DNA of 64,000 nt from Devosia sp. LC5 (GTDB lineage: Bacteria > Pseudomonadota > Alphaproteobacteria > Rhizobiales > Devosiaceae): assembly GCF_000735585.1 (NCBI RefSeq), contig NZ_JNNO01000009.1:37645-101644 (forward strand), written 5' to 3'. Below the pieces are notes generated by a model, which did no database searches, was not told where the DNA came from, and was given only the letters and a program-made list of their open reading frames with translations. Made by a program: the position numbers and the translations under genes. Shown here in pieces: positions 7,290-15,645 of this stretch (its first letter is position 1; each line of letters starts with the position of its first letter).

Positions 7290-9299
7290 ATGCTCAAGAT
7301 CGTGACTGGCAGCATTGCGCGCCGGATGTCCGCGCTGCTGCTCCTGTTCGTCGTCGGCTTTGCCGGCCTGACTGCCTATCAGCTGACCAATATTCACAAC
7401 AATCTCATCGACCTCAAAAAGGCCGAGATCAAAAGCGTCATCGAAACCGCGGTGACCATGCTCGGCAATTACGATGCGCGCGTTCAGGCCGGCGAAATGA
7501 CGCTGGACGCAGCCCAGACCGAAGCCAAGGCCATGCTGCACGCCATCAACTATTCGGGCGATGACTACGTTTTCGCGGTGACCCATGACTATGTCATGAT
7601 CGTCAACGCCAACCCCGCCGTGGTCGACACCAATATGCGCGACCGCACCGATACCAATGGCAAGCGGTTCATCGAAGAATATACCGATGGCGCCCGCACC
7701 CAGGGCTCGATCTTCACCACTTTCATGTTCTCGGGCGCCAATCCCGACGCACCGGCCATCGAAAAGCTGACCTATGTGCAGAATTTCGCGCCCTGGTCCT
7801 GGGCCATCGGCACAGGCGTGCTGCAGACCGATATCGATGCCATCTATCAGGAAAATGCGCTGAGCAGCGCGCTGATCGCCCTGGGCGTCATCGCCGTTCT
7901 GATGCTGGCCGGCTGGCTCATCGTGCGTAGCCTGACCAAGCCGATCACCGCGCTCAATGGCCAGATGGCCGAACTGGCCGATGGCAAGTTCGACATCACC
8001 ATCCAGGGCACCGGCCGGGCCGACGAAATCGGCGCCATGGCACGCGCCGTCGACGTGTTCCGCGACAATGGCGAGAAAATCGCCCACATGACGCAGGCTG
8101 AAGCCGCCCGCATCCTCCGCGACGAGGAAACCCGCAAGGAAATGATGACCGAGCTGCAAAGCGCCTTCGGCTCGGTGGTCGATGCCGCCGCGGAAGGCGA
8201 TTTCTCCCAGCGCGTCACCGCCGACTTCCCCGATCCCGAACTCAATGCCCTGGCCAGCAGCGTCAATAGCCTGGTCAAGACCGTCGATACCGGCCTCGCC
8301 GAAACCAGTCAGGTACTCTCGGCTCTGGCCAATGCCGATCTGACCAAGCGGGTCGAAGGTCTCTATGAAGGTGCTTTCGGGCGCCTCAAGGACGACACCA
8401 ACGCCGTGGCGATCAAGTTCTCCGACATTGTCGGGCGGCTGCGCGATACGTCGGGCCAGCTCAAGCTCGCGACCGGGGAAATCCTGTCGGGCGCCAACGA
8501 TCTGTCCGAGCGGACGACCAAGCAGGCCGCGACGATCGAGGAAACCTCGGCCGCCATGGAGCAACTGGCCGCCACGGTCACGCAGAACTCGACCCGCGCT
8601 AAATCCGCCAGCGACAATGCCATTGCTTCGACCCGTTCGGCCGAAGAAGGCGGCGTGGTGATGGCCGAAGCCACCCAGGCCATGGAGCGCATCGCTACCT
8701 CCTCGTCCAAGATCTCCAACATTATCGGCATGATCGACGACATCGCCTTCCAGACCAACCTCTTGGCGCTCAACGCCTCGGTTGAAGCGGCCCGGGCCGG
8801 TGAAGCCGGCAAGGGCTTCGCCGTGGTCGCCGTGGAAGTACGGCGCCTGGCCCAGTCCTCCGCTCAAGCCTCGACCGAGGTCAAGGCACTGATCGAGCAA
8901 TCAGCGCTCGAAGTGCGCGGCGGCACCAGGCTGGTGGCGGACGCCGCCGCCAAGCTCGACGAAATGCTGGACGGCGTGCGCGCCAATTCCGAACTGCTTG
9001 AGGGCATTGCCCGCGACAGCTCGGAGCAGGCCAGCGCTATCCAGGAAGTGGGCGTTGCCGTCCGCCAGATGGATGAGATGACCCAGCACAACGCCGCTTT
9101 GGTCGAGGAAATCAATGCCTCGATCGAGCAGACCGAAGGCCAGGCCATCCAGCTCGACGGCATTGTCGAGATCTTCTCGGTACATCAGGCACCGGCCGAG
9201 CCCCTGCGGCATGCTGCGCCGCCCCGCCGGAAGGCTGCGCCAGCCTATCGCGCCCAGGGTAATACCGCGATCAAGATGGACGATTGGGAAAGTTTCTGA
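7290..9299 (+). CDS. Methyl-accepting chemotaxis protein with single Cache sensor
   Basis: 669 residues. The first membrane helix is near residues 10-30. A periplasmic single-Cache domain follows (YVFAVTHDYVMIVNANP and the NFAPWSWAIGTGV segment), with a second helix around 190-212 and a HAMP domain from LTKPITALNGQM. A second HAMP-like segment precedes the signalling domain. The kinase-control hairpin tip IDDIAFQTNLLALNASVEAA is canonical. The C-terminus ends in DWESF, matching the aromatic-x-x-aromatic tail used as a tether for the CheR methyltransferase. It stands alone, away from any che operon, so it is probably a dispersed receptor. Cache domains of this class often bind small carboxylates, but the ligand is unknown. 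Confidence 0.95.
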   Translation: MLKIVTGSIARRMSALLLLFVVGFAGLTAYQLTNIHNNLIDLKKAEIKSVIETAVTMLGNYDARVQAGEMTLDAAQTEAKAMLHAINYSGDDYVFAVTHDYVMIVNANPAVVDTNMRDRTDTNGKRFIEEYTDGARTQGSIFTTFMFSGANPDAPAIEKLTYVQNFAPWSWAIGTGVLQTDIDAIYQENALSSALIALGVIAVLMLAGWLIVRSLTKPITALNGQMAELADGKFDITIQGTGRADEIGAMARAVDVFRDNGEKIAHMTQAEAARILRDEETRKEMMTELQSAFGSVVDAAAEGDFSQRVTADFPDPELNALASSVNSLVKTVDTGLAETSQVLSALANADLTKRVEGLYEGAFGRLKDDTNAVAIKFSDIVGRLRDTSGQLKLATGEILSGANDLSERTTKQAATIEETSAAMEQLAATVTQNSTRAKSASDNAIASTRSAEEGGVVMAEATQAMERIATSSSKISNIIGMIDDIAFQTNLLALNASVEAARAGEAGKGFAVVAVEVRRLAQSSAQASTEVKALIEQSALEVRGGTRLVADAAAKLDEMLDGVRANSELLEGIARDSSEQASAIQEVGVAVRQMDEMTQHNAALVEEINASIEQTEGQAIQLDGIVEIFSVHQAPAEPLRHAAPPRRKAAPAYRAQGNTAIKMDDWESF

Positions 9300-9320
9300 T
9301 CTGTCCCAGACCTGAACCGG

Positions 9321-9352
9321 AAAGGCCCTTTCTTGCGGAGGGCCTTTTCTTT
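9321..9352 (+). terminator. Rho-independent terminator after chemotaxis receptor
   Basis: AAAGGCCCT (9321-9329) pairs with AGGGCCTTT (9339-9347), followed by a T-rich stretch. Confidence 0.85.
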
Positions 9353-9688
9353 GCGCAGTACTGATGTCGAGATCGAGGAGCCCGCCGGACTGACCTTGCT
9401 GCGCAGAAGCCCTCGGCCCGCTCAAAAAACTGCACCAGCACCCCAAGGACTTCCAAGGCTCAGGCGTCAAAAGGAGCAATGGCAAGACAAAGGGGCCCCG
9501 ATGCATCGAAGCGACGGCATTTTTTCTCCGCAGACGTGGCGTCCAAGGGCGTGTCAAGATGGCCATGGGCCACCTCTAGGCAGATTCGAGCGTGCTCTGC
9601 CGCTTGACAGGGTCTTGGCAGGCATGATCGTCAAAGATAGCTATAAACCATTGTGGCTGCCGGGAACCGTCTCTTCTGGAAACCTGAA
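9353..9688. other. Intergenic region upstream of DUF4344 gene
   Basis: About 330 bp with no convincing gene. The open frames present lack ribosome binding sites and family resemblance. It should contain the promoter of the DUF4344 gene, but no box is obvious. Confidence 0.4.
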
Positions 9689-12367
9689 ATGAATTGCAAA
9701 TCCTTGGTATTGGCGCTGGGACTATTGGCGCTCGGTTCGGCCACGCAGGTGTGGGCGCAGGATGTACTCGGCCCGCTTGCCGGCGCGGTTGATCAGCAAT
9801 TGGTGAAGGGCTGGCAGGCCGGGGAAGAAGGCGGCTGGTTCGTCCTGCGCAATGACACGCTGGAAGGCTCCGAGCAGACGCTGGCCATCAATGCGGGCCC
9901 GCCACCCACGGATGGGCGGGAAATCACCGTCAACGTCACGCTCAAGTCGCAAATTCCGGAAGCCGCCATCGGCCTGCTCGCCCGCAGCGCCACCAATAAT
10001 GACATCTGCCTGATGGAGATCACGGCCGAGGCCAAGGGCAATCTGTTCTGCGTTATCGAGGGCGATTTCAAATCCATCGCCTCGGTGCCCAACGCTGCCC
10101 GCATGGATGGCAGCGACATCATCACCATGGTCGAAGTGCCCGGTGCCGCGCGCTTCTTCATCAACGACACCCAGATTGGCGATGTCACCTATGCCACAGC
10201 GCTCGGCGCCGAGATCGGCGTCATGGCCTATGAACGCGGGACCTTCGGGCTGGCCGATTTCCAGATCAGCGGCCCCCAGCCCGGCGCGGCCAGCAGCGGC
10301 GCGGGCCTGCCACCCAAAGGTGGCTCGGGCGGTACGGGCCTGCCACCCAAGGGCGGCACCAGCGCTGGCGGCTCGGGCACCGCGCCCAGCGGCGGCGCCG
10401 GCGGCAGCGCGGGCAGCGGCGACAATAAAATGGCCGCCATCATGGGACCGCTTGCCGATGCCATCAATGGCAGCGATGACAAGCAAGGCTGGGAGCTGTT
10501 CTTTGAGGATAATTGGCTGGTCCTGGTCAATTCCGCGACGGCCTCAAGCGAGCTGGTCTACAAAATGCCGGTCGGGCCGCTGACCTCGGGCGAACGCGTC
10601 ACCAGCCTCGATGTCGGCATCCTGCCGCCACAGGGCGAGGACGCGGCGAACTTCAGCAAATCCGCAGCCGGCATCCTGATCGAAAGCAGCGATGGCCGCG
10701 CCTCCTGTATTGGCGAAATCACCGCCGCCCGCGACGGGCTGGTACTCTGCTTTGGCGCCGATGGCCAAGGGCGAGAAGTCGGCCGGCTTGCCGGCGCTGC
10801 CCAGGGTGGCGGCAAGGACGTGCTGCAATTTGTCGAACGGCCGGGCTTTGGCGAATTCCGGCTCAACGGCCAGGTCATCGCCCAGCTCCAGGACGATCCC
10901 GCCCTTGGCGGCGATATCGGGATCCTCGCCTATGAACGCGGCGAATTCTATGTCGGGGGCTTCACCATCTCCTCAGGCGCCGGCACGGCATCGACCGGCA
11001 CGCCCTCCTCGGGGGGAACGACATCAGTGGGCGCTGGCGTGCCGATGTTCGGCCATGACGAGGCGCGCCTGATCGGGGTCTATCTGGGTCTCACCAACAG
11101 TATTTTCATGCATGAATTCGGCCATGCGCTGATCGGGGAATTGCAAATCCCCTCCACTGGCCCGGAAGAAGATTCGGTCGATATCTTCTCGGCGCTCAAG
11201 GTGGTCGAGCCAACCATGTATCCCACCGAGGATGAGGGGATCAATGCGATCGGCCGCGAAGTGGCGACCTATTCGGCCCTGCAATGGTATTATAGCGGCA
11301 TGCTGGCCCAGCAGCAGGGCAGCGGCGAAACCCCCTGGCAGGACGAACACACCCCCGACCTCAAGCGGTTCCGCAACGTGTTCTGCGTGATGTATGGCGG
11401 CAATCCGGCGATCTTCACCAGCATGGCCGAACAGATCAAGTTCGACGAGCGTACCCTGGGACGCTGCGAGGAAGAGTTCACCAAGCAGAACCGCGCCTGG
11501 CGCACCATCCTGGCGCCGCACACAAGGGTAGATACCTGGTTCCCCGAAGGGCAATTGCCGGCCGATGCGCCCGGCGCCAAGGTCGAAGTAACCTTCGAGC
11601 CATCCAACAGCGAGATCGGCACCTTCCTGGCCACGACATTCGGCGACGGGTTGCGCGGCTTTGCCGACAACCTGTCCAAGAACTATGCCCTGCCCCGCCC
11701 GATCGCCGTCACCTACAAGGATTGTGGCGAGCTCAATGCCTGGTACGATCCCCGCGAGGGGAGCATCACCATGTGCTACGATCTGATCGAGCACCTGGCC
11801 CTCATGATTTCCGATATCGAAATGGGCACCGGCGACACCGGCAGCGCCGCGCAGACCCAGCCCACCAGCACCGCCGGCAATGTCGCCCAAACCAGCACTG
11901 CATCGGTCGGCAATGCCACCTCGGCCGACGAATTGGCCGACCTGGGCGTGCCGGTGACCAGCGTACTGTTTCCCGCGCCCTATAAAGGCCCCACCCCTGC
12001 CAGCCATAGCAAAGCCCAGATCCTGACCACGCAAGACCTGGCCGCCGCGCTGAACGAGGGCACGCCGATGCTGCTTATCGATACGAGTGGCCTGGCCGAA
12101 ACCATCCCCGGCGCGCTTTCGGTGACCGATGCCGGCAAGGATGGCAGCCTGACTGATCGGTTCCAGAGCGCCGTCGACGGCTGGCTCAAGGAGGAAACCG
12201 CCAGCGACGCCAGGATGCCCGTCATCTTCTTCGGCCGGGACCGGCAGGACCGTTCGTCCTACAATGGCGCCCTGCGCGCCGGCGCCCTGGGCTGGAACGC
12301 CTTCTGGTATCGCGGCGGCATCGAGGCCTGGCAATCCAACGGCCTGCCCTTGGCGGCCGTGGAGTAG
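9689..12367 (+). CDS. Secreted multidomain protein: two lectin-like repeats, DUF4344 metallopeptidase, rhodanese-like end
   Basis: 892 residues from ATG at 9689, which opens a clean signal peptide (MNCKSLVLALGLLALGSA, cleavage near VWAQD). Two homologous domains of about 190 residues follow. Each starts with GPLA plus a GW segment and ends with a MAYERG or LAYERG plus F-ISG segment, like concanavalin/LamG-type folds. They are joined by a Gly/Pro linker repeating GLPPKGG. Around residue 470 begins a DUF4344 putative metallopeptidase with the zinc motif HEFGHALIGE. The last 130 residues resemble a rhodanese (SYNGALRAGALGWNAFWYRGG), but the active-site cysteine is absent. Its role is probably periplasmic or extracellular and is unproven. 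This domain combination is unusual. Confidence 0.85.
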   Translation: MNCKSLVLALGLLALGSATQVWAQDVLGPLAGAVDQQLVKGWQAGEEGGWFVLRNDTLEGSEQTLAINAGPPPTDGREITVNVTLKSQIPEAAIGLLARSATNNDICLMEITAEAKGNLFCVIEGDFKSIASVPNAARMDGSDIITMVEVPGAARFFINDTQIGDVTYATALGAEIGVMAYERGTFGLADFQISGPQPGAASSGAGLPPKGGSGGTGLPPKGGTSAGGSGTAPSGGAGGSAGSGDNKMAAIMGPLADAINGSDDKQGWELFFEDNWLVLVNSATASSELVYKMPVGPLTSGERVTSLDVGILPPQGEDAANFSKSAAGILIESSDGRASCIGEITAARDGLVLCFGADGQGREVGRLAGAAQGGGKDVLQFVERPGFGEFRLNGQVIAQLQDDPALGGDIGILAYERGEFYVGGFTISSGAGTASTGTPSSGGTTSVGAGVPMFGHDEARLIGVYLGLTNSIFMHEFGHALIGELQIPSTGPEEDSVDIFSALKVVEPTMYPTEDEGINAIGREVATYSALQWYYSGMLAQQQGSGETPWQDEHTPDLKRFRNVFCVMYGGNPAIFTSMAEQIKFDERTLGRCEEEFTKQNRAWRTILAPHTRVDTWFPEGQLPADAPGAKVEVTFEPSNSEIGTFLATTFGDGLRGFADNLSKNYALPRPIAVTYKDCGELNAWYDPREGSITMCYDLIEHLALMISDIEMGTGDTGSAAQTQPTSTAGNVAQTSTASVGNATSADELADLGVPVTSVLFPAPYKGPTPASHSKAQILTTQDLAAALNEGTPMLLIDTSGLAETIPGALSVTDAGKDGSLTDRFQSAVDGWLKEETASDARMPVIFFGRDRQDRSSYNGALRAGALGWNAFWYRGGIEAWQSNGLPLAAVE

Positions 12368-12514
12368 GCGCCTAGTCCTGCAGCAGGCTGATCAAGGCCG
12401 AACGACCCGCGGCGCTACAGATCTCGCCGCCCCTCGCCACCATTCGCCTGCCGGGCGAGGACATGGGCCCATCGGTTCCAAACAAATGGGTCCTGAGCCC
12501 GGCGCCCCTGCCGT

Positions 12515-12814
12515 CTAAGCACTTTTGAACAGCCTGACCGGCTTGCCCGGGCCGCGCTGGATGATGCCTTTGGCTTCCAGATCCAGCTGGACCGCCTTTA
12601 GCCACCATCCGGCCTTGGCGCCGCCGGGAAATTCGGTTTCGCACAGATGTGGCAGAACCGCGATATTGGCTTCAGCCACGCTGAGCCCCGGCGCCTGCTC
12701 GGGCAGTGCCGCCAATAAAGCATGGCGCATGGCCATGTATTTGGCCTTGTTGACCCGCTCGGTATGATGGGGCGAAGTGATACTTTGAATGAGAATTTTC
12801 TCGCTGTCAGGCAT
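12515..12814 (-). CDS. Small conserved protein, DUF6958-like
   Basis: 99 residues from ATG at 12814, which overlaps the end of the upstream GFA-type gene by 8 bp and so is translationally coupled. The sequence has the look of a small helical, winged-helix-like protein: ILIQSITSPHHTERVNKAKY, then a region ending KAGWWLKAVQLDLEAKGII. I believe this matches the DUF6958 family; no function is established. No signal peptide or membrane segment. Confidence 0.7.
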   Translation of the reverse strand: MPDSEKILIQSITSPHHTERVNKAKYMAMRHALLAALPEQAPGLSVAEANIAVLPHLCETEFPGGAKAGWWLKAVQLDLEAKGIIQRGPGKPVRLFKSA

Positions 12815-13340
12815 CGATCGTTCCTTTGACCGCGATTTGGGGAACCTTGAAGCCCATGGCGATCCACGCCACGAGCAGCTTGCGATAAAAGCCCGCGGTT
12901 GCCAGCGCGCCGGATGGCACGTCATCCGGCACGGCGGAGCGATCCGGAGCATCCTGCGTCATGGTGCGTAGCTGCAGTGGTGGCAATTCATCGGGCTGCC
13001 ACAGATTGCCGTAAAGACTGAGCCAGTGCCCGCCTTTGAATTCCAGAAACAGCGGCGTGTTGCAGCAGGATGCCAGCACCCGCCGCGTCGTCGCGCCGGG
13101 CCCGAGGCGGAATTCACGCAGCTTCTCGGCGCCGGTGGAAAAGCTGACCCGATCCTTGCGGTAAACCACATAGCGCGTACCGCCATGCGGGCTCAGAATG
13201 GGCTGAGGCAGATCGAGCGCCCCTAGCCTTCTGCCCGCCTCACTGCAACTGGTGCAGTGGCATTCAGTATTGATGATGGGCGTGCCGCGCACCTGGAGGC
13301 GCACGGCCCCGCAGGCACACCTCAACTCGGTCGTATTCAT
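12807..13340 (-). CDS. GFA/CENP-V-type zinc-binding protein (DUF6151-like)
   Basis: 177 residues from ATG at 13340; a TTG 24 bases upstream is possible but less likely. The N-terminus has the cysteine pattern of the GFA fold: CACGAV, then CHCTSC, then SCC. These ligands bind zinc in glutathione-dependent formaldehyde-activating-like proteins. Enzymatic activity is not established for this branch. First gene of a two-gene operon divergent from a TetR regulator, with duplicated candidate operators between them, so the TetR protein probably controls it. Confidence 0.75.
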   Translation of the reverse strand: MNTTELRCACGAVRLQVRGTPIINTECHCTSCSEAGRRLGALDLPQPILSPHGGTRYVVYRKDRVSFSTGAEKLREFRLGPGATTRRVLASCCNTPLFLEFKGGHWLSLYGNLWQPDELPPLQLRTMTQDAPDRSAVPDDVPSGALATAGFYRKLLVAWIAMGFKVPQIAVKGTIDA

Positions 13341-13362
13341 GGCAACTAACCCTCCCCCAATC

Positions 13363-13408
13363 AAACTAGACGGTTTGGTTCTTCAATTAAAACTAGACGG
13401 TACAGTTT
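13363..13408. promoter_or_regulatory. Duplicated TetR operator candidates
   Basis: AAACTAGACGGT occurs at 13363-13374 and again at 13390-13401, 27 bp apart. The second copy extends to a partial dyad AAACT-N9-AGTTT (13390-13408). Located between the divergent GFA-type operon and tetR, the usual place for a self-regulating TetR operator. Confidence 0.6.
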
Positions 13409-13446
13409 GATTGTGTCAAGCAGGATTTGACGATTGGAGGGCGGCG

Positions 13447-14100
13447 ATGCCGATAGGCGACAATGAAGACCCTGCCGGCACACGGTCGGAACGCAAGCAG
13501 GCGGCCATTATTGGCGCGGCGGCCGAAGTCTTTCTGAGCACGGGCTATGCCGGCGCCAGCATGGACGAAATCGCCAGCCGGTCCGGGGTTTCCAAGCAGA
13601 CCATCTACAAGCATTTCACCAGCAAGGAGGCGCTGTTCATCGCGGTCATGGGCCAGATGATGGGCGAGGCCGATATCGCGGTGCATCTTGGCCTGCCCAA
13701 GGTGGAGGACCGCGCCCAGCTTGAGACCTATCTGCTGGACTACGCCGTCCGCCAGCTCACCATCGTGCTCACGCCCGGCCTGATGCAATTGCGCCGGCTG
13801 GTGATTGCCGAGGCCCAGCGCTTCCCCGAGCTGGCCAAGCAGCTCTATGCCCGCGGCCCGGCCAGGGCTCTCGAGGCCATGGGCGCGGCCTTTGAACAAT
13901 TGGCCGCGAAAAACCTGCTGCAATTCTCCGATGCGCGGATAGCGGCATCCCAATTCAACTGGCTGGTAATGGCCGACCCGGTCAACCGCGTCATGATGCT
14001 GGGCGATGCGGCGTTACCGAGCCAGGCAGAAATCCGCCACCACGCCGAAGCGGCAATAGCCACGTTCCTCGCCGCGTTCTTGCACCCGGACCAACGGTGA
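13447..14100 (+). CDS. TetR/AcrR family transcriptional regulator
   Basis: 217 residues from ATG at 13447, preceded by GGAGGGCGGCG; a longer in-frame start at 13411 lacks this signal. The helix-turn-helix is MDEIASRSGVSKQTIYKHFT near residues 40-59. The C-terminal ligand-binding domain resembles the AcrR type with a terminal TetR_C-like segment. It is divergent from the GFA/DUF6958 operon with repeated operators between, so it probably represses that operon and itself. The inducer is unknown. Confidence 0.92.
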   Translation: MPIGDNEDPAGTRSERKQAAIIGAAAEVFLSTGYAGASMDEIASRSGVSKQTIYKHFTSKEALFIAVMGQMMGEADIAVHLGLPKVEDRAQLETYLLDYAVRQLTIVLTPGLMQLRRLVIAEAQRFPELAKQLYARGPARALEAMGAAFEQLAAKNLLQFSDARIAASQFNWLVMADPVNRVMMLGDAALPSQAEIRHHAEAAIATFLAAFLHPDQR

Positions 14101-14142
14101 ACCGTCTCAGGCGCGCGTGAGGGAACAGACCGGGCTATTGCT

Positions 14143-14446
14143 TCACCGTGCAGAAATCGTGTCGCCAATCTCGTGCAGCACCGCTGTCTTTGGCTTTACC
14201 TTGGCGAACAAATAGTCCACATCCGCATCGGCGCGGGTCGCAGGACCCACGATCGCCACTTTGGAAGAAAGGCTATTGCCCCCGCCAATGCCGTCGATCT
14301 GCAGCGGATGCCCCGAACCCATGATCTCGATGAGGAGGGCATCACGCGGCTGGATCGGCCGGTAGATCGCTGGCGAGAAAGAATGGCCCTTTCGAGGTTC
14401 CTCCCCGCATCATCACGCATGGAATTCGTACCAAATCGTCCTGCAT
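14143..14446 (-). pseudogene. Frameshifted 5' remnant of a PrpF-family isomerase gene
   Basis: From ATG 14446 the minus strand encodes a good PrpF N-terminus, with [19 protein letters not shown] followed by ADPAA and then a TGA. A one-base frame change at about 14376-14381 restores the family sequence [19 protein letters not shown] and then [20 protein letters not shown]. After about 85 family residues the match ends in a short unrelated tail and a TGA at 14143. A full PrpF protein has about 390 residues, so most of the gene is missing. PrpF proteins isomerise 2-methylaconitate or related acids. This copy cannot be functional. Confidence 0.8.
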
Positions 14447-14706
14447 GGACGCCCACTCCCTGTTCGCCCCAAGCAAATGCCCGAGCCGATCAGCGATGTG
14501 AATTGCGTTGTTTTGGCCGATCGATGCAAAATTCGCATCAATCGTGGATAGGGCCAGCGCTTGGCTCAGCGGCCGGCCAGTCGGAGCGGCGGGCTAAGCG
14601 TCAGAAGGCCTTCTTGGCGTCTCGCTCGAAACGGATCTGGCCCCGTGCATCGGCGGCGCCAAACTCGGCCTGACGGCTGCCCTTGAGCCTCCTCGATGTA
14701 TCGTGG
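14447..14706. other. Degenerate intergenic sequence
   Basis: 260 bp between the prpF relic and the DeoR stop. Short open stretches remain on the minus strand, including one in frame with the prpF start, but none has a ribosome binding site or recognisable family. Probably further decayed coding sequence. Confidence 0.35.
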
Positions 14707-15492
14707 CTAACGGTCTGGTGCTCCGCAAACGACGACCTGTATTCCGCTCTGGCGCAGGCTTTCTTCGTTCTTTTGCTCCCGCGGCATCAGGTCGGTCACG
14801 AAGGAGGTGAATTCGGAGAAGGGCGCCACCCGTACGGCGGCGGCACCGGACCACTTGCTGACATCGGCCACGAGATAGCGGGTCCTCGAATTCTGCAGGA
14901 TCGCGTTGGTGATCTGGGCGTCTTCATAGCTGAAGTCGAGCGCGCCGCTCGTTGGATGCAAACCGCCAGTGCCCACCACTGCATGGGTAGCGTGGAACTT
15001 CTCGAAATAGCGAATGGTGTCGGCTCCGACCAAATCCCGGTCATTCGCCCGCCAGACCCCGCCCGCAAGATGCAGCTCGATACCTTCGACGTCGCCAAGG
15101 GTCAGAGCGACATCTACATTGTTGGTGACGACGGTAAGACCCGCGTGTCCCCGCAGGGCCTCGGCGGTAAAACGAACCGTCGTGCCGATTCCCATGAATA
15201 CGGTGGAGCCGTCGGGGATGTCCTGTGCAACGCGGGCGGCAATGAGCCGCTTGGCCGCGCCGTGGAGGCTGGCGCGGGCGTTGATGGAGGTGTTTTGTGG
15301 CAAGACGGGCAAGTCAACGCCACCATGCAGCCGCCGGGCCAGACCCAGTTCGCACAGCAGGTTGATATCCCGTCTTATGCTTTGCGTGGTGAGGCCGTAC
15401 TCCTGCGCCAGCCGGTCGATCTGCTGGGCCCCGCGCGCACCGATGCGCAGCAAGATGTCGTTCTGCCGATCCGAAAGCCGGGGATCGTTCAT
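14707..15492 (-). CDS. DeoR/GlpR family transcriptional regulator
   Basis: 261 residues. The N-terminal DeoR helix-turn-helix includes IDRLAQEYGLTTQSIRRDIN. The C-terminal DeoRC sugar-phosphate sensor has VFMGIGTTVRFTAEAL, VVTNNVDVALTL, HLAGGVWRANDRDLVG and YLVADVSKWSG, all typical of the family. It lies 153 bp downstream of ugpC on the same strand, so it is the last gene of the glycerol-3-phosphate operon and probably its regulator, sensing a phosphorylated intermediate such as glycerol-3-phosphate by analogy with GlpR. That ligand is inferred from context. Confidence 0.92.
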   Translation of the reverse strand: MNDPRLSDRQNDILLRIGARGAQQIDRLAQEYGLTTQSIRRDINLLCELGLARRLHGGVDLPVLPQNTSINARASLHGAAKRLIAARVAQDIPDGSTVFMGIGTTVRFTAEALRGHAGLTVVTNNVDVALTLGDVEGIELHLAGGVWRANDRDLVGADTIRYFEKFHATHAVVGTGGLHPTSGALDFSYEDAQITNAILQNSRTRYLVADVSKWSGAAAVRVAPFSEFTSFVTDLMPREQKNEESLRQSGIQVVVCGAPDR

Positions 15493-15645
15493 TTGCCAGG
15501 ACCTGCAACGGCCTGGCCCGGATGGCGCTGCTCCTCAACGCTGTGCCGATCATGATGCCTCTCCCGCGGCACCGCGGTGCGATTGAACTTCCTCGCGGTC
15601 TGAGGCTGGCGGTCGATCATTTGCTAGTTCCCGTGGCACCGGTAC

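Noticed and set aside
7281..8900. 539-codon open frame on the minus strand
   Set aside because: Antisense to the chemoreceptor, with a composition typical of a codon-position shadow.
9333..9692. 119-codon plus-strand frame after the chemoreceptor terminator
   Set aside because: It begins inside the terminator, lacks a ribosome binding site and runs past the real DUF4344 start.
14173..14673. 166-codon plus-strand frame
   Set aside because: It is antisense to the prpF relic and shows no domain; the minus-strand PrpF match explains the region better.
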